In this document: piece by piece, positions 12,350 to 24,700 of the stretch | Layout of the letters: each line of letters opens with the position of its first letter | Position numbering within the stretch: position 1 is the stretch's first letter | Assembly: GCF_000498575.2 (NCBI RefSeq) | Contig: NZ_AWSQ01000001.1 | Coordinates: forward strand, 1 to 64,000 | Source: Pseudomonas taeanensis MS-3 | GTDB lineage: Bacteria; Pseudomonadota; Gammaproteobacteria; Pseudomonadales; Pseudomonadaceae | DNA: 64,000 nt | Direction: 5' to 3' | Notes under the pieces: model-generated | Told to the model about the DNA's origin: nothing | What the model saw: only the letters and a program-made list of their open reading frames with translations | Databases searched by the model: none | Translations under genes and position numbers: made by a program

Positions 12350-12997
12350 ATGGCCAACGAACGTCATTATTCACCCGTAGATCGCCTGTTGCTGCAGGCC
12401 GATGCGGCGCTGCGCACCCTGCTGCCCTTCAGTGGCCAACCCAATCGTCCCTCGCCGGCCATTGTGCAGCCTGAAGTCGAACTGGATGAGCTCACGACGC
12501 AGCACATTGCCGGGCTGATGCGCATCAACCACACGGGTGAGGTATGCGCCCAGGCGCTGTATCAAGGGCAAGCGCTGACCGCCAAACTACCCGCGGTTCG
12601 CACGGCCATGGAGCACGCTGCCGACGAGGAAGTCGATCACCTGGCGTGGTGTGAGCAGCGCATCCGCCAGCTCGGCAGCCACCCCAGCGTGCTCAACCCA
12701 TTGTTCTATGGCTTGTCATTTGGTGTGGGTGCAGTCGCTGGTTTGATCAGCGACAAGGTCAGCCTGGGTTTCGTCGCCGCCACCGAGGATCAAGTGGTCA
12801 AACACCTCGACGATCACTTGCAACAGATCCCAGCAGGTGACGAAAAGTCCCGGGCGATTCTCGAGCAGATGCGCGAAGACGAGGCCCAGCACGCCACCAG
12901 CGCGCTGGAAGCCGGCGGCCTGCGCTTCCCGTTACCGGTGAAGTTCGGCATGAGTCTGGTTGCCAAGGTGATGACCCAAAGCACCTACCGCATCTAA
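12350..12997 (+). CDS. coq7: 3-demethoxyubiquinol 3-hydroxylase Coq7
   Basis: Di-iron monooxygenase that performs the last ring hydroxylation of ubiquinone. 215 residues. Iron ligands are visible in HTGEVCAQ, the EVDH pair and EDEAQH near the C-terminus. The start is the ATG preceded by GGAGG; an upstream ATG would add 17 residues. Pseudomonas uses Coq7 in place of the UbiF of enterics. Followed by a strong bidirectional terminator. Confidence 0.92.
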   Translation: MANERHYSPVDRLLLQADAALRTLLPFSGQPNRPSPAIVQPEVELDELTTQHIAGLMRINHTGEVCAQALYQGQALTAKLPAVRTAMEHAADEEVDHLAWCEQRIRQLGSHPSVLNPLFYGLSFGVGAVAGLISDKVSLGFVAATEDQVVKHLDDHLQQIPAGDEKSRAILEQMREDEAQHATSALEAGGLRFPLPVKFGMSLVAKVMTQSTYRI

Positions 12998-13010
12998 ATC
13001 CACACAGAGC

Positions 13011-13040
13011 AAAAAAGGGGCGCCTGAGGCGCCCCTTTTT
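13011..13040. terminator. bidirectional terminator coq7/speD
   Basis: 8-bp GC stem (GGGGCGCC / GGCGCCCC) with a TGA loop, A-tract on one side and T-tract on the other, between the convergent coq7 and speD genes. Confidence 0.9.
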
Positions 13041-13080
13041 GCTTCCAGCTTCAACCAAGCACAGTCGCTTGGCGCCGAGA

Positions 13081-13875
13081 TCAACGCGGCATATTGCGCG
13101 CGTAGAAGATCTCCAGCATCTCGTGTCGCACGCGCTCCTCCACCTGAGCGCGCAGCTCAGGGGTCAAGTTGCGGGTGGCATCTCCAAACAGATAGTTGTC
13201 CAGCTCGAAGTCCTTGAGCAACATCTTGGTGTGGAACAGGTTCTCCTGGTACACGTTGACATCGGTCATCTGGTACGCGGCCTGGGTATCGTCGGAGAGG
13301 TAGTTCTGGATCGAATTGATCTCGTGGTCGATGAAGTGCTTCTTGCCTTCCACATCACGAGTGAATCCGCGCACGCGGTAATCGACGGTGACGATGTCCG
13401 AGTCAAACTGGTGGATCAGGTAGTTCAACGCCTTGAGCGGTGAAATCACCCCACAGGTTGACACGTCGATGTCCACACGGAAGGTGGCGATGCCATCCAC
13501 CGGATGAATCTCCGGATAGGTGTGCACGGTGATATGGCTCTTATCCAGATGAGCGAGAATCGTCTCGGGCAACGGACCCGGCGACTCCTCGATCTGACTT
13601 TCCGTCGGGTCCACCGGCTCCTCGGAAATCAGGATGGTCACGCTGGCGCCTTGCGGATCGTAATCCTGGCGAGCGATGTTGAGGATATTGGCGCCGATAA
13701 TATCGACAACATCCGTGAGAATCTGGGTCAGGCGTTCGGCATCGTACTCTTCGTCGATGTACTGCACGTAGGCCTGCTGGTCTTCCGCGGTTTCCGCGTA
13801 GCAGATGTCATAGATGTTGAAGCTCAAGGTCTTCGTCAGGTTGTTGAACCCGTGGAGCCTGAGTTTGCTTTTCAT
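13081..13875 (-). CDS. speD: S-adenosylmethionine decarboxylase proenzyme
   Basis: Makes decarboxylated SAM for spermidine synthesis. At 264 residues it has the length of the E. coli-type proenzyme. The self-cleavage site that yields the pyruvoyl group is predicted at K112-S113 (DKSHITVH), and VSTCGVISP follows. I use the ATG at the second codon of the open frame; a GTG lies just before it. Convergent with coq7. Confidence 0.94.
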   Translation of the reverse strand: MKSKLRLHGFNNLTKTLSFNIYDICYAETAEDQQAYVQYIDEEYDAERLTQILTDVVDIIGANILNIARQDYDPQGASVTILISEEPVDPTESQIEESPGPLPETILAHLDKSHITVHTYPEIHPVDGIATFRVDIDVSTCGVISPLKALNYLIHQFDSDIVTVDYRVRGFTRDVEGKKHFIDHEINSIQNYLSDDTQAAYQMTDVNVYQENLFHTKMLLKDFELDNYLFGDATRNLTPELRAQVEERVRHEMLEIFYARNMPR

Positions 13876-14094
13876 CACCGTTGAAACTCTCTATATGGAT
13901 GCGGCCCGGCCGCGTGATCGAGTATGCCTGTCAGGTGCGCAATGCGCGCCTGCGTAGGACGATGAACACCTCTTCGCATTAGCGAATTTTGATTGTTTGA
14001 ACGGAGCGCGAGGCGCCCGGAAAGCAGGGACACCACGATGCAAATGACGCGCACCAGCCGCCAGAGCGCGGCCGATGCAAATGATCACAGGATT

Positions 14095-14517
14095 TCAGCC
14101 CAGCTCGATGATTTCATAGTCGTGACTGATCTCGACTCCGGCACGGCCAAGCATGATCGAAGCCGAGCAATACTTCTCTGCCGACAGCTCTACCGCACGT
14201 TTGACCTGCGCCTCTTTCAAGCCGCGTCCCTTGACCACGAAGTGCAGGTGGATCTTGGTAAACACCTTGGGCTCTTCACTGGCGCGCTCGGCCTCAACAA
14301 AGGCCTCGCAACTCTCTACCGGCTGTCGGGATTTTTTCAGGATGCTGACCACATCGAAGTTGCTACAACCACCGAGACCGATCAGCAACATCTCCATGGG
14401 ACGCACACCCAGGTTACGCCCACCGCTCTCTGGCGGACCATCCATCACTACCGCATGGCCGCTGCCCGACTCGCCGAGAAACAGGGCTTCGCCGGCCCAC
14501 TGAATGCGCGCTTTCAT
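14095..14517 (-). CDS. OsmC family protein (YhfA-like)
   Basis: A 140-residue OsmC/Ohr-fold protein. It has the family features of a catalytic-type Cys in LGGCSNFD (near residue 51) and a second Cys in EKYCSASIM (near 116). Overall it looks like the YhfA subgroup beside crp/vfr, rather than Ohr or OsmC proper. Peroxidase activity is possible but not established. The ATG used has GGAGG at good distance; an ATG two codons upstream is too close to it. Confidence 0.82.
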   Translation of the reverse strand: MKARIQWAGEALFLGESGSGHAVVMDGPPESGGRNLGVRPMEMLLIGLGGCSNFDVVSILKKSRQPVESCEAFVEAERASEEPKVFTKIHLHFVVKGRGLKEAQVKRAVELSAEKYCSASIMLGRAGVEISHDYEIIELG

Positions 14518-14752
14518 TACCATGCCTCCGCTGTTAAAAAGGGACGCAGCTTATCACAGCGCTTTTTGTCGCCCGACATACAGCTGATAACCTAAAAGTT
14601 CCCTGACAAGGTGTTACTCAGGTCGCAAAAACGGCCCCCGTCACGGACCGTCTGTTAAGCTGGCGTCGGATTACTGGCACACTTAGCCGGATAACTAATA
14701 AAAAACTTGCCTGTCGGACAAAGGCTTATCTTTTTATATTCGGGAATCGGGC

Positions 14753-15397
14753 ATGGTCGCTATTACCCTCACACCTAAAATCAAGAATCTCGACAAACTC
14801 CTCGCACACTGTCACCGCCGCCGGTATACGGCGAAAAGTACCATCATCTACGCGGGCGATCGTTGCGAAACCCTGTTCTTCATCGTCAAAGGCTCGGTCA
14901 CCATCCTGATCGAAGATGACGATGGACGTGAAATGATCATCGCCTACCTTAACCCCGGCGACTTTTTCGGCGAAATGGGCCTATTCGAAAAGGAAGGCGC
15001 GGAGAAAGAGCGCAGCGCCTGGGTAAGGGCAAAAACCGAGTGCGAGGTCGCTGAACTCAGCTACGCCAAATTTCGTGAACTGACCCAGCAAGACCCGGAC
15101 ATCCTCTATGCCCTGGGTAGCCAGATGGCCGAGCGCCTGCGTAACACTACGCGCAAGGTCGGCGACCTGGCTTTCCTCGATGTCACCGGGCGCGTGGCGC
15201 GCACCCTGCTCGACCTGTGCAAGCAACCGGACGCCATGACCCATCCGGACGGCATGCAGATCAAGATCACCCGCCAGGAAATCGGCCGCATCGTCGGCTG
15301 CTCGCGAGAGATGGTTGGCCGCGTGCTGAAGACCTTGGAAGAGCAGGAACTGGTCCACGTCAAAGGCAAAACCATGGTGGTGTTTGGCACCCGCTGA
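14753..15397 (+). CDS. vfr: cAMP-dependent global regulator Vfr (CRP family)
   Basis: 214 residues, the length of Pseudomonas Vfr. The N-terminal cyclic-nucleotide domain has [10 protein letters not shown] near 73 with the downstream R-S pair (ERSAW) that contacts cAMP. The C-terminal winged helix contains [19 protein letters not shown] near 169-187, close to the E. coli CRP recognition helix. In P. aeruginosa it controls virulence, type IV pili and quorum sensing; targets here are unknown. Located between the OsmC gene and trpC as in other Pseudomonas. Confidence 0.94.
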   Translation: MVAITLTPKIKNLDKLLAHCHRRRYTAKSTIIYAGDRCETLFFIVKGSVTILIEDDDGREMIIAYLNPGDFFGEMGLFEKEGAEKERSAWVRAKTECEVAELSYAKFRELTQQDPDILYALGSQMAERLRNTTRKVGDLAFLDVTGRVARTLLDLCKQPDAMTHPDGMQIKITRQEIGRIVGCSREMVGRVLKTLEEQELVHVKGKTMVVFGTR

Positions 15398-15410
15398 ATA
15401 CTCCAGAGCT

Positions 15411-15440
15411 AAAAAAGCCGGCGCATGCGCCGGCTTTTTT
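15411..15440. terminator. bidirectional terminator vfr/trpC
   Basis: A-tract, 10-bp GC palindrome (GCCGGCGCAT/ATGCGCCGGC) and T-tract between the convergent vfr and trpC genes. Confidence 0.9.
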
Positions 15441-15451
15441 ATTCGTGCGGG

Positions 15452-16288
15452 TCAATCCACATCCAGACTGTTGACCACCCGCTTGCCCCCTGGAAAGAAC
15501 AGTCGCTCCAGCTCGGAGCCGGGATTTTCCGCACGCATGAACGCTTCACCGACCAGGAAGGCATAGACCTCACTGATTTCCATCAACTCGACATCGGCGC
15601 GATTGAGGATGCCACTTTCGGTCACCACCAGGCGGTCGCGTGGTATCCGCGGCAACAGGTCGAGGGTGGTTTCCAGGCTCACTTCGAAACTGTGCAGGTT
15701 GCGGTTGTTGATCCCCACCAACGGCGTATCCAGGGTATTCAACGCACGCTCCAGCTCATCGCCATCGTGCACTTCCACCAGCACATCGAGTTCGTAAGCC
15801 TTGGCGGTTGCCGCCAGCTCGGCCATCTGCGCATCGGACAACGCCGAGACGATCAACAACACGCAGTCCGCACCCAAGGCACGCGCTTCGACGATCTGAT
15901 ACGGATCGATCATGAAGTCCTTGCGAATTACCGGCAGCGTGCAGGCGTTGCGGGCCTCCTGCAAATAACGGTCGGCGCCCTGAAAGAAATCCACATCGGT
16001 CAGCACCGACAAGCAGGTCGCCCCACCGGCCTGATAACTCTGGGCCAGTTCCGCTGGCACGAACTGCTCACGCAGCACGCCCTTGCTCGGTGAGGCCTTC
16101 TTGATCTCGGCGATTACCGCCGGCTGCTTGCGCTTGGCCTGGGCCAGCAAGGCCTGAGCGAAACCACGGGGCGCATCGGCGGCCCGCGCTTGCTGCTCGA
16201 CCTCGGCAAGACTGACTACGGCGCGACGGGCGGCCACCTCTTCGGCCTTGCGGGCCAGAATATTTTCCAGAACGGTTGGCAGACTCAC
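15452..16288 (-). CDS. trpC: indole-3-glycerol phosphate synthase
   Basis: Closes the indole ring in tryptophan synthesis. 278-residue TIM barrel with [11 protein letters not shown] (substrate-binding Lys) near 60, RKDFM near 120 and the phosphate-binding LVTESGI near 220. Monofunctional, without a fused TrpF domain, as usual in Pseudomonas. Its start overlaps the trpD stop by 4 bp (ATGA), so translation is coupled in the trpGDC operon. Confidence 0.96.
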   Translation of the reverse strand: MSLPTVLENILARKAEEVAARRAVVSLAEVEQQARAADAPRGFAQALLAQAKRKQPAVIAEIKKASPSKGVLREQFVPAELAQSYQAGGATCLSVLTDVDFFQGADRYLQEARNACTLPVIRKDFMIDPYQIVEARALGADCVLLIVSALSDAQMAELAATAKAYELDVLVEVHDGDELERALNTLDTPLVGINNRNLHSFEVSLETTLDLLPRIPRDRLVVTESGILNRADVELMEISEVYAFLVGEAFMRAENPGSELERLFFPGGKRVVNSLDVD

Positions 16289-17331
16289 CCTTCATTCTCC
16301 TGTTTGAATACCGCGGTGAAGGACACCAGTTCTTGCAGCTTTTCCCAGGCCAGACCGGTATGCAACGCATCGTTGGCCATGTCCATGCCCTGCTTGAGGC
16401 TGCTAGCCAGATCGGCGGCATAGAGTGCGGCGCCGGCATTCAGCACGATCATATCGACAGCTTTCTGCCCGGCCTCGGTCTTGCGCCGCCCCAGCGCGTC
16501 GCGAATCAGCGCCAGGGATTCATCGGGTGTTTCCACGGTAAGCCCGATCAGGCTCTGGCTCTTGATGCCGAAGTCCTCCGGCTGGATGCGGTACTCGCTG
16601 ACCACGCCACCTTTCAGCTCGGCCACATAGGTCGGCGCGGCCAGGCTGATCTCATCCAGACCATCCTGCGCATGCACCACCAGCACATGCTCACTGCCCA
16701 ATCGTTGCAGTACCTCGGCCAGCGGCCGACACAGCGCCTGACTGAACACGCCGATGACCTGATGCTTGACCCCAGCCGGATTGGTCATCGGCCCGAGCAT
16801 GTTGAAGATGGTACGCAGGCCCAGTTCACGACGCGGGCCTATGGCATGCTTCATCGCACCGTGGTGGGCCGGCGCAAACATGAAGCCGACACCAACGTGT
16901 TCCACACAACGGGCCACTTGCGCAGGCGTAAGATTCAGGTAGACCCCGGCAGATTCCAGCAAGTCGGCGCTGCCGCTCTTGCCCGAGACCGCGCGGTTAC
17001 CATGCTTGGCCACCTTGCCGCCCGCCGCCGCTACGACGAATGCCGCCGCCGTGGAGACGTTGAAGATGTTCATGCCATCGCCGCCGGTGCCACAGGTATC
17101 GACCAGACGCTCGGCGTTGATCTGCACCGGCGAGGCCAGTTCGCGCATCAGCCTGGCCGCACCGGTGATCTCGTCGATGGTCTCGCTCTTCATGCGCAAG
17201 CCCATAAGAAAGGCGCCGATCTGCGCGTCAGTGCACTGCCCGGTCATGATCTCGCGCATCACGTCCTGCATTTCCTCGGTACTGAGATCGAGCTGACTGA
17301 CCACCCGGTTGAGGGCTTCCTTGATGTTCAT
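16285..17331 (-). CDS. trpD: anthranilate phosphoribosyltransferase
   Basis: Joins anthranilate to PRPP. 348 residues with the PRPP-binding DTCGTGGDG near 80-88 and the downstream [15 protein letters not shown] segment. Overlaps trpG upstream and trpC downstream by 4 bp each. Not fused to trpG, unlike enterobacteria. Confidence 0.96.
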   Translation of the reverse strand: MNIKEALNRVVSQLDLSTEEMQDVMREIMTGQCTDAQIGAFLMGLRMKSETIDEITGAARLMRELASPVQINAERLVDTCGTGGDGMNIFNVSTAAAFVVAAAGGKVAKHGNRAVSGKSGSADLLESAGVYLNLTPAQVARCVEHVGVGFMFAPAHHGAMKHAIGPRRELGLRTIFNMLGPMTNPAGVKHQVIGVFSQALCRPLAEVLQRLGSEHVLVVHAQDGLDEISLAAPTYVAELKGGVVSEYRIQPEDFGIKSQSLIGLTVETPDESLALIRDALGRRKTEAGQKAVDMIVLNAGAALYAADLASSLKQGMDMANDALHTGLAWEKLQELVSFTAVFKQENEG

Positions 17332-17924
17332 CCGCGCACGCCTCCGTGTTGGTTGAGGAAATTGGCAAACAGCTCGTGTCCCTGCTCGGTGAGAATAGAC
17401 TCGGGGTGAAACTGCACACCTTCGATGTTCAGGGTCTTGTGCCGCAGCCCCATGATTTCATCCACCGCGCCGTCGTCCAGCTGGGTCCAGGCGGTGACTT
17501 CCAGGCAATCCGGCAGGGTCTCGCGCTTGACCACCAGCGAATGATAGCGGGTCACCGTCAGCGGCTTGTTGAGCCCGGCGAAGACACCTAGGCCCTCATG
17601 GAATACCGGACTGGTCTTGCCGTGCATCACCTGACGCGCACGCACCACATCGCCACCGAAGGCCTGGCCGATGCTCTGGTGGCCCAGGCAGACGCCGAGA
17701 ATCGGCAGCTTGCCGGCGAAGCGCTCGATCACCGCCAGCGACACACCGGCCTCGGTCGGCGTGCAGGGGCCTGGGGAAACAACGATGCGCTCGGGATTCA
17801 GCGCCTCGATCTCGGCGATCGTCAGCTCGTCATTGCGGATCACTTTGACCTCGGCACCCAGCTCACCGAGGTACTGCACCACGTTGTAGGTAAAGGAGTC
17901 GTAATTGTCGATCATCAGCAGCAT
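17328..17924 (-). CDS. trpG: anthranilate synthase glutamine amidotransferase subunit
   Basis: Supplies ammonia from glutamine to TrpE. 198-residue class I amidotransferase with the nucleophile Cys in GVCLGHQ (near 79) and the catalytic His/Glu pair in VQFHPES (near 170). The start is ATG with AAGGAG upstream; the open frame extends 33 codons further without family similarity. It lies 11 bp downstream of trpE, so the two anthranilate synthase subunits are adjacent here. Confidence 0.96.
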   Translation of the reverse strand: MLLMIDNYDSFTYNVVQYLGELGAEVKVIRNDELTIAEIEALNPERIVVSPGPCTPTEAGVSLAVIERFAGKLPILGVCLGHQSIGQAFGGDVVRARQVMHGKTSPVFHEGLGVFAGLNKPLTVTRYHSLVVKRETLPDCLEVTAWTQLDDGAVDEIMGLRHKTLNIEGVQFHPESILTEQGHELFANFLNQHGGVRG

Positions 17925-17935
17925 GGCAAGACTCC

Positions 17936-19429
17936 TTAGTTCTCGGTCTGGACGGAGGTGGTTTGTTCGGCGAGTGCCACGGCACGGAACATGGCGCGGC
18001 GCTTGTTCAGGGTTTCTTCCCACTCCAGCGCCGGTACCGAATCGGTGACAATGCCGGCACCGGCCTGCACATGCAGCTCGCCGTCCTTGATCACCGCGGT
18101 GCGAATCGCGATGGCCGTGTCCATATTGCCGTTCCAGGCCAAGTAGCCGACTGCGCCGCCGTAAACGCCGCGCTTGACCGGCTCCAGTTCATCGATGATT
18201 TCCATGGCGCGAATCTTCGGCGCGCCGGACAGGGTGCCGGCCGGCAAGATGGCACGCAGCGCGTCCATAGCGCTCAGCCCCGCCTTCAATTGTCCAGTGA
18301 CGTTGGAGACGATATGCATGACGTTGGAATAACGCTCGATCACCATTTTCTCGGTGAGCTTGACGCTGCCGGTGCTCGACACGCGACCGACATCGTTACG
18401 CCCCAGGTCGATCAACATCAGGTGCTCGGCGAGCTCCTTGGCGTCGGACAGCAGATCCTGCTCCAACGCTACATCAGCCTCTTCATTGGCTCCGCGCGGG
18501 CGAGTGCCGGCAATCGGGCGCACGGTGACCAGGTTGTCCTCCACGCGCACCAGCACCTCCGGCGAACTGCCCACCACGTGGAAGTCGCCGAAATTGAAGA
18601 AGTACATATAAGGAGTCGGATTGATGCAGCGCAGCGCGCGGTACAGATCGATCGGCGCGGCCTTGAAGGGAATCGACATGCGCTGGGAGATCACCACCTG
18701 CATGCAGTCTCCCGCCAGGATGTACTCCTTGATGGCATTCACCGAGCGCTCGTAGTCATCGCGACTGAAGCTGGAGCGAAAGGTCGGCTCGGCGCCGGGC
18801 GGGGCGTTCAGATCGACCCCCAGGCGCGGGGTTATCGGCTGACGCAGCTTGCTCAGGATATCCTGCAGATGCTCCAGCCCCTGCTCGAATGCGTTGGTTT
18901 CGGCCGGGTCGGCCAGCACAATGGCGTGCATCTTGCCGGCCAGGTTGTCGAATACCACCACGGCATCCGAGACCATCAGCAGGATATCCGGGGTGCCCAG
19001 CGGATCGGGGTTAACCCCACCCGCCAGCTTCGGCTCGACATAGCGCACGCTGTCATAACCGAAGTAACCCACCAACCCACCATTGAAGCGCGGCAGCCCC
19101 GGCAGGGTCGGCACCTTGTAGCGCTCTTTGAACTGCTCGACGAAGTCCAGCGGATCCTCGCACTCGTGGCGCTCCACTTCGACACCATCGACGCAGATAC
19201 TGACGCTATGGCCATAGGCGCGCAGCACCGTGCGGGCGGGCAGGCCGATAATCGAGTAACGCCCCCACTTCTCGCCGCCCTGTACGGACTCCAGCAAGTA
19301 GGTATTGGCCTGATCGGCCAGCTTCAGGTAGATCGACAGCGGGGTGTCGAAATCAACCAGGGTTTCACAGGCAAGGGGAATGCGGTTATAGCCGGCAGCG
19401 GCCAAACGCAGGAATTCTTCGCGGATCAT
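17936..19429 (-). CDS. trpE: anthranilate synthase component I
   Basis: Converts chorismate to anthranilate with ammonia from TrpG. 497 residues. The N-terminal half carries the tryptophan feedback site LLES (LLESVQGG near 45), and the C-terminal chorismate-binding half has [20 protein letters not shown]-like LIDLGRND and [10 protein letters not shown] 14-codon leader peptide with Trp codons lies about 70 bp upstream, suggesting attenuation. Confidence 0.96.
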   Translation of the reverse strand: MIREEFLRLAAAGYNRIPLACETLVDFDTPLSIYLKLADQANTYLLESVQGGEKWGRYSIIGLPARTVLRAYGHSVSICVDGVEVERHECEDPLDFVEQFKERYKVPTLPGLPRFNGGLVGYFGYDSVRYVEPKLAGGVNPDPLGTPDILLMVSDAVVVFDNLAGKMHAIVLADPAETNAFEQGLEHLQDILSKLRQPITPRLGVDLNAPPGAEPTFRSSFSRDDYERSVNAIKEYILAGDCMQVVISQRMSIPFKAAPIDLYRALRCINPTPYMYFFNFGDFHVVGSSPEVLVRVEDNLVTVRPIAGTRPRGANEEADVALEQDLLSDAKELAEHLMLIDLGRNDVGRVSSTGSVKLTEKMVIERYSNVMHIVSNVTGQLKAGLSAMDALRAILPAGTLSGAPKIRAMEIIDELEPVKRGVYGGAVGYLAWNGNMDTAIAIRTAVIKDGELHVQAGAGIVTDSVPALEWEETLNKRRAMFRAVALAEQTTSVQTEN

Positions 19430-19497
19430 GATCAGCCTCGTGGCTTGAGGGTAAAACGGTCGTGTGCAAACGTGCCGACTAAGCGGCCAAGATCAGT

Positions 19498-19542
19498 TCA
19501 GAGGCGCCAGCGCCAACGGGCCAGGGCCTTGATGATTTTCAT
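19498..19542 (-). CDS. trpL: putative trp leader peptide (14 aa)
   Basis: A 45-base frame upstream of trpE reads MKIIKALARWRWRL then TGA, with Trp at residues 10 and 12 flanked by Arg. Two nearly adjacent Trp codons in a 14-codon frame in a biosynthetic leader is the hallmark of ribosome-mediated attenuation. A purine-rich AAGAG lies upstream of the ATG. Downstream, before trpE, the transcript contains a GCCG...CGGC hairpin and a GCACG/CGUG-rich stretch followed by GUUUU that could form the terminator; I could not resolve a unique antiterminator pair by eye. Confidence 0.72.
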   Translation of the reverse strand: MKIIKALARWRWRL

Positions 19543-19719
19543 CCCAGCTCTTGCGAGCCAGTGTTTGCAGGTAACCACCACGGGGGATCTCTTGGGCGGG
19601 AGTAAAGTCTGGCCACACTAGCGTAGCCGCCGAGGCGAATCAACCCGCCAAACTCGCTCTCAGGCCAACTGCAGCCCTGTTTCCTCAATGGTGGCGAGCC
19701 TGCGCCTGCAGGCTCCTGC

Positions 19720-20409
19720 TTACTCTGTAGCCAACAATAACTCTCGCAGGTCATCGATCACTCGCGCCGGCGACTCTTCAGCGATCGGCCGACCATGGTT
19801 GTAGCCATAACTGAGCGCCACACAGGGCACGCCCGCCGCCTTGGCCGCCAGCACGTCATTGCGCGAGTCGCCGACAAACAATGCCTGCCGCGCCTCGACC
19901 TGGGCCAACCGCAGAATATGCAGCAAGGCCGCCGGATCGGGCTTCTGCTGCGGCAGCGTGTCGCCGCCGACAATCCAGCGGAAATAGCCACCCAGACCTT
20001 TCTCATCCAACAACGGGGCGACGAAGCGCTCCGGTTTATTGGTGACGATGGCCAGCGCAATACCCTGCTCAGTCAACCAGCCGAGCATGTCCTTCACCCC
20101 GGGGTAGACACGGGTCAAGGCATGGTTCTCGGCGTAGGCCTGCATAAACAGCTGCAGCGCCTCGGCCGCATCTGCCTCGGCGACATGCGCATGCTGCAGG
20201 CCACCGGCCAGGGCGCGGCGCACCAACACGCTGGCGCCATTGCCCACCCAGTCTCGCACTCGCGCGACGCCTGCCGGCGCCCGACCGAGGTCGAGCAGCA
20301 CCTTATCCACGGCGGCGGCAAGATCCGGCACCGAGTCCACCAGGGTACCGTCCAGGTCGAACATCACCAGGCGCGGCAACTGGCCATCAAACAGCTCGCG
20401 CAACTGCAT
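19720..20409 (-). CDS. gph: phosphoglycolate phosphatase (HAD family)
   Basis: Removes phosphate from 2-phosphoglycolate. 229-residue HAD hydrolase with D18/D20 in FDLDGTLVDS, motif II TNKP near 120 and motif IV GDSRNDVLAA near 180. It overlaps rpe by one base (TGATG), the conserved rpe-gph pair that precedes trpE in Pseudomonas. Confidence 0.93.
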   Translation of the reverse strand: MQLRELFDGQLPRLVMFDLDGTLVDSVPDLAAAVDKVLLDLGRAPAGVARVRDWVGNGASVLVRRALAGGLQHAHVAEADAAEALQLFMQAYAENHALTRVYPGVKDMLGWLTEQGIALAIVTNKPERFVAPLLDEKGLGGYFRWIVGGDTLPQQKPDPAALLHILRLAQVEARQALFVGDSRNDVLAAKAAGVPCVALSYGYNHGRPIAEESPARVIDDLRELLLATE

Positions 20410-21083
20410 CAGCCGCGCACCTGCGCCAGCTCGGCGCGCATCGCCTCGATCACCTCGCGGTAGTTCGGCTGATTGAAGATCGCAGAGCCAGCAACAAAGG
20501 TATCGGCACCGGCCGCGGCGATCTCGCGAATGTTCTGCACATTGACCCCGCCATCGATCTCCAGGCGGATATCGCGGCCACTGGCATCGATCAGCGCACG
20601 CGCCTCGCGCAACTTATCGAGCGTGCCGGGGATGAACTTCTGCCCGCCAAAGCCCGGATTGACGCTCATCAACAGGATCATGTCGACCTTGTCCATCACG
20701 TACTTGAGCACGTCCAGCGGGGTCGCCGGATTGAACACCAGACCGGCCTTGCAGCCACCGGCACGGATCAGCTGCAGCGAGCGGTCGACGTGTTCTGAGG
20801 CTTCCGGATGGAAAGTGATGTAACTGGCGCCGGCGTCGATGAAGTCGCCGATCAGTCGATCCACCGGCTTGACCATCAGGTGGGCATCGATTGGTGCGGT
20901 GATGCCGTATTTGCGCAGCGCCGTGCAGACCATCGGGCCGATGGTCAGGTTGGGCACATAGTGGTTGTCCATCACATCGAAGTGGACGATATCGGCGCCG
21001 GCGGCGAGAACGTTATCCACTTCCTCACCCAGACGAGCGAAGTCGGCGGAAAGGATCGACGGGGCGATGGCGAAGGGTTGCAT
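20409..21083 (-). CDS. rpe: ribulose-phosphate 3-epimerase
   Basis: Interconverts ribulose-5-P and xylulose-5-P. 224-residue TIM barrel with [14 protein letters not shown] at the N-terminus, metal ligands in [12 protein letters not shown] and DAHLMV, and DGGVN near 178. The start MQPFAIAPS is preceded by GAGGTG; six upstream residues in the open frame are unlikely. Confidence 0.95.
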   Translation of the reverse strand: MQPFAIAPSILSADFARLGEEVDNVLAAGADIVHFDVMDNHYVPNLTIGPMVCTALRKYGITAPIDAHLMVKPVDRLIGDFIDAGASYITFHPEASEHVDRSLQLIRAGGCKAGLVFNPATPLDVLKYVMDKVDMILLMSVNPGFGGQKFIPGTLDKLREARALIDASGRDIRLEIDGGVNVQNIREIAAAGADTFVAGSAIFNQPNYREVIEAMRAELAQVRG

Positions 21084-21218
21084 GGCGCACCTCGGGAGCA
21101 TTCACGGAAGGCGCGCAGTGTACCAGCCCCAAGCCAGGCCTGGCGCGACCAGAAGCGCCTGACAAGACGACGGCGAAACCGCTAGGCTGCAACCACGATT
21201 GCCGCCCGGAGAAGTGCC

Positions 21219-22211
21219 ATGCCCTCGCTTCACGCCCTCCTTGCCCTGTGCCTACTGTTGCTCGGCGCGCACGCCTATGCCGAAGGCGAAGCGTCACCGG
21301 CGAGTGGCGAGCCCACTGACACAGATGCATCAACAGTTAAGCGCACAGCGCTGCCGGAGCGCAGCCAGAGCGACGCCAGCGCGCTCGAACGCCAGCTACA
21401 GGATAAACAGCAACAGCAACTCAAGGCCGCCGAGGAAAGCTTTCTTGCTCTCTGGCTACCCGCCAACGTCGGCGAACCAAGCGGCGCGGTAATTCTCCTG
21501 CCTGGTGACGATGAGAGTGCCGACTGGCCACAGAGCATCGGTCCCCTGCGACGCAAGCTACCGGATGCGGGGTGGCACAGCCTGAGCCTGAGTTTGCCCG
21601 ACCCTCAGGCTGGCATCCCTCCCGTACGCAGCGCCGACACCGATCCTGCCAGCCAGCCGACAGCAGCCCAAGCAGAAGAGAGTACTGACGAGCCGGACCC
21701 GACTGAGACAGCAGGCACAGCGCCAGTCGAAAATCAGCCGCCGTCCGTCACTAGCGACCGCGAAGCCCAGCGCAAGGCCCATGCAGAGCGGGTCCTGGCA
21801 CGCATCGAAGCAGGCATAGCCTTCGCCCAACAACAGCAGGCGAAAACCATCGTCCTGCTCGGCCATGGCAGCGGCGCTTATTGGGCCGCGCGCTTCCTGG
21901 CCGAACGCCAGCCAAAGGACGTGCAGAACCTGCTGCTGGTCGCCGCCAAACGGCCCGACGGATTCAGCCCCGCACTGGAAGAACTCATCCCTAGCCTGAA
22001 ACTGGCCACCGGCGATTTCTACTACGAGGAGCAGACCCGCGATCGCAACGCCGCCCTCGAGCGTCTGCAAACGAGCAAACGGCAAAAGCATCCGGCCTAC
22101 ATTCAAATCGCCATGCAGGCGCTACCGGGTAATCCGGCAGCGGAACAGGAGCAGCTGTCTCGACGCATTCGCGGTTGGCTCAGCAAGCACCTGCACACCA
22201 GCGCGCGGTAA
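21219..22211 (+). CDS. DUF3530 exported alpha/beta-hydrolase-like protein
   Basis: 330 residues with a cleavable signal peptide (hydrophobic 5-20, cleavage near AYA), a low-complexity acidic/Pro-rich middle (130-190) and a hydrolase-like segment, VLLGHGSGAYWAARFL, that resembles a nucleophile elbow (GHGSG with Ser). I recall this as DUF3530. Substrate unknown; periplasmic by prediction. Monocistronic between divergent rpe and convergent djlA. Confidence 0.72.
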   Translation: MPSLHALLALCLLLLGAHAYAEGEASPASGEPTDTDASTVKRTALPERSQSDASALERQLQDKQQQQLKAAEESFLALWLPANVGEPSGAVILLPGDDESADWPQSIGPLRRKLPDAGWHSLSLSLPDPQAGIPPVRSADTDPASQPTAAQAEESTDEPDPTETAGTAPVENQPPSVTSDREAQRKAHAERVLARIEAGIAFAQQQQAKTIVLLGHGSGAYWAARFLAERQPKDVQNLLLVAAKRPDGFSPALEELIPSLKLATGDFYYEEQTRDRNAALERLQTSKRQKHPAYIQIAMQALPGNPAAEQEQLSRRIRGWLSKHLHTSAR

Positions 22212-22246
22212 CCGACAGCGGCCTTTCCTGCAGGCCAGCCTGACGA

Positions 22247-23005
22247 CTAGCGAAACCCACGACGCTGGCGGATCAGCTCGTAGGCCCGATGCAGCTCGCC
22301 GGTTTTTTCCGTGGCTTCGCGTACTCGCTCGGGGCCTGCGCCACTGCCGGTCAGCTTGTCGGGATGGTGGCGACTCAACAGGCGCCGATAAGCACGCTTT
22401 ATATGCAGCGGCTCGCTATCGGCCGCGACCCCGAGCAAGCGCAGCGCCTCCTGATAGCTGCCGCCCGTCGAGGCCAGCGGCCCTTGCTTCGGCGCATAGG
22501 CTGCACTCAACGCCTCCTGAGTAGCGGCGGGCACACCCAGCCATTTCCCCCACAGCACAATGAGCTCGCGCTCGGCCTGCGAGACCCGACCATCCACCCA
22601 GGCCATCCGCCAACACGCACGCAACAAGGCTTCACCACGTACCTGCTGACGACGTAACGGCGCACGCAGGCTATCGCGCCCGGTCTTGCCTCGCGCAAAT
22701 GCCTCGATAGCCCGCCGCTGCGCTGCCTCATTCAACCCCAAACGCTGCATCTCGTACCGCGCCTGCTGGATATGTGCCTGCAGCACCCGGCCATCGCACT
22801 TGGCTAAACGGCCGAGCAGGAGAAACAACACCTCCTCATCAGCAGGTGCTGCCCTACCGCCAAGGCGCTCACGCAGTGCGTCCCAACTGCTCAGGCGCAG
22901 ACGACGATCCAGCACCTGGCCGAGTAGACCACCGAGCAATGCACCGGGAATGCTGGCCACGGCCAAGCCAGCAAACGCACCGAGCAATGTCGCCGGCCAG
23001 AGCAC
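22247..23005 (-). CDS. djlA: DjlA-like co-chaperone (TerB + J domain)
   Basis: 252 residues: an N-terminal glycine-rich membrane segment (about 5-30), a TerB-like helical domain (about 55-170) and a C-terminal J domain with HPD in RHHPDKL near residue 214. The layout is that of DjlA, an inner-membrane J protein that stimulates DnaK. GTG start. It begins 1 bp after the murU stop and is probably translated from the amgK-murU transcript. Confidence 0.85.
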   Translation of the reverse strand: MLWPATLLGAFAGLAVASIPGALLGGLLGQVLDRRLRLSSWDALRERLGGRAAPADEEVLFLLLGRLAKCDGRVLQAHIQQARYEMQRLGLNEAAQRRAIEAFARGKTGRDSLRAPLRRQQVRGEALLRACWRMAWVDGRVSQAERELIVLWGKWLGVPAATQEALSAAYAPKQGPLASTGGSYQEALRLLGVAADSEPLHIKRAYRRLLSRHHPDKLTGSGAGPERVREATEKTGELHRAYELIRQRRGFR

Positions 23006-23006
23006 G

Positions 23007-24700
<1,694 letters not shown>

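Noticed and set aside
17963-19621. Long plus-strand frame (552 codons) opposite trpE
   Set aside because: Antisense shadow of high-GC trpE; no family features and no ribosome site.
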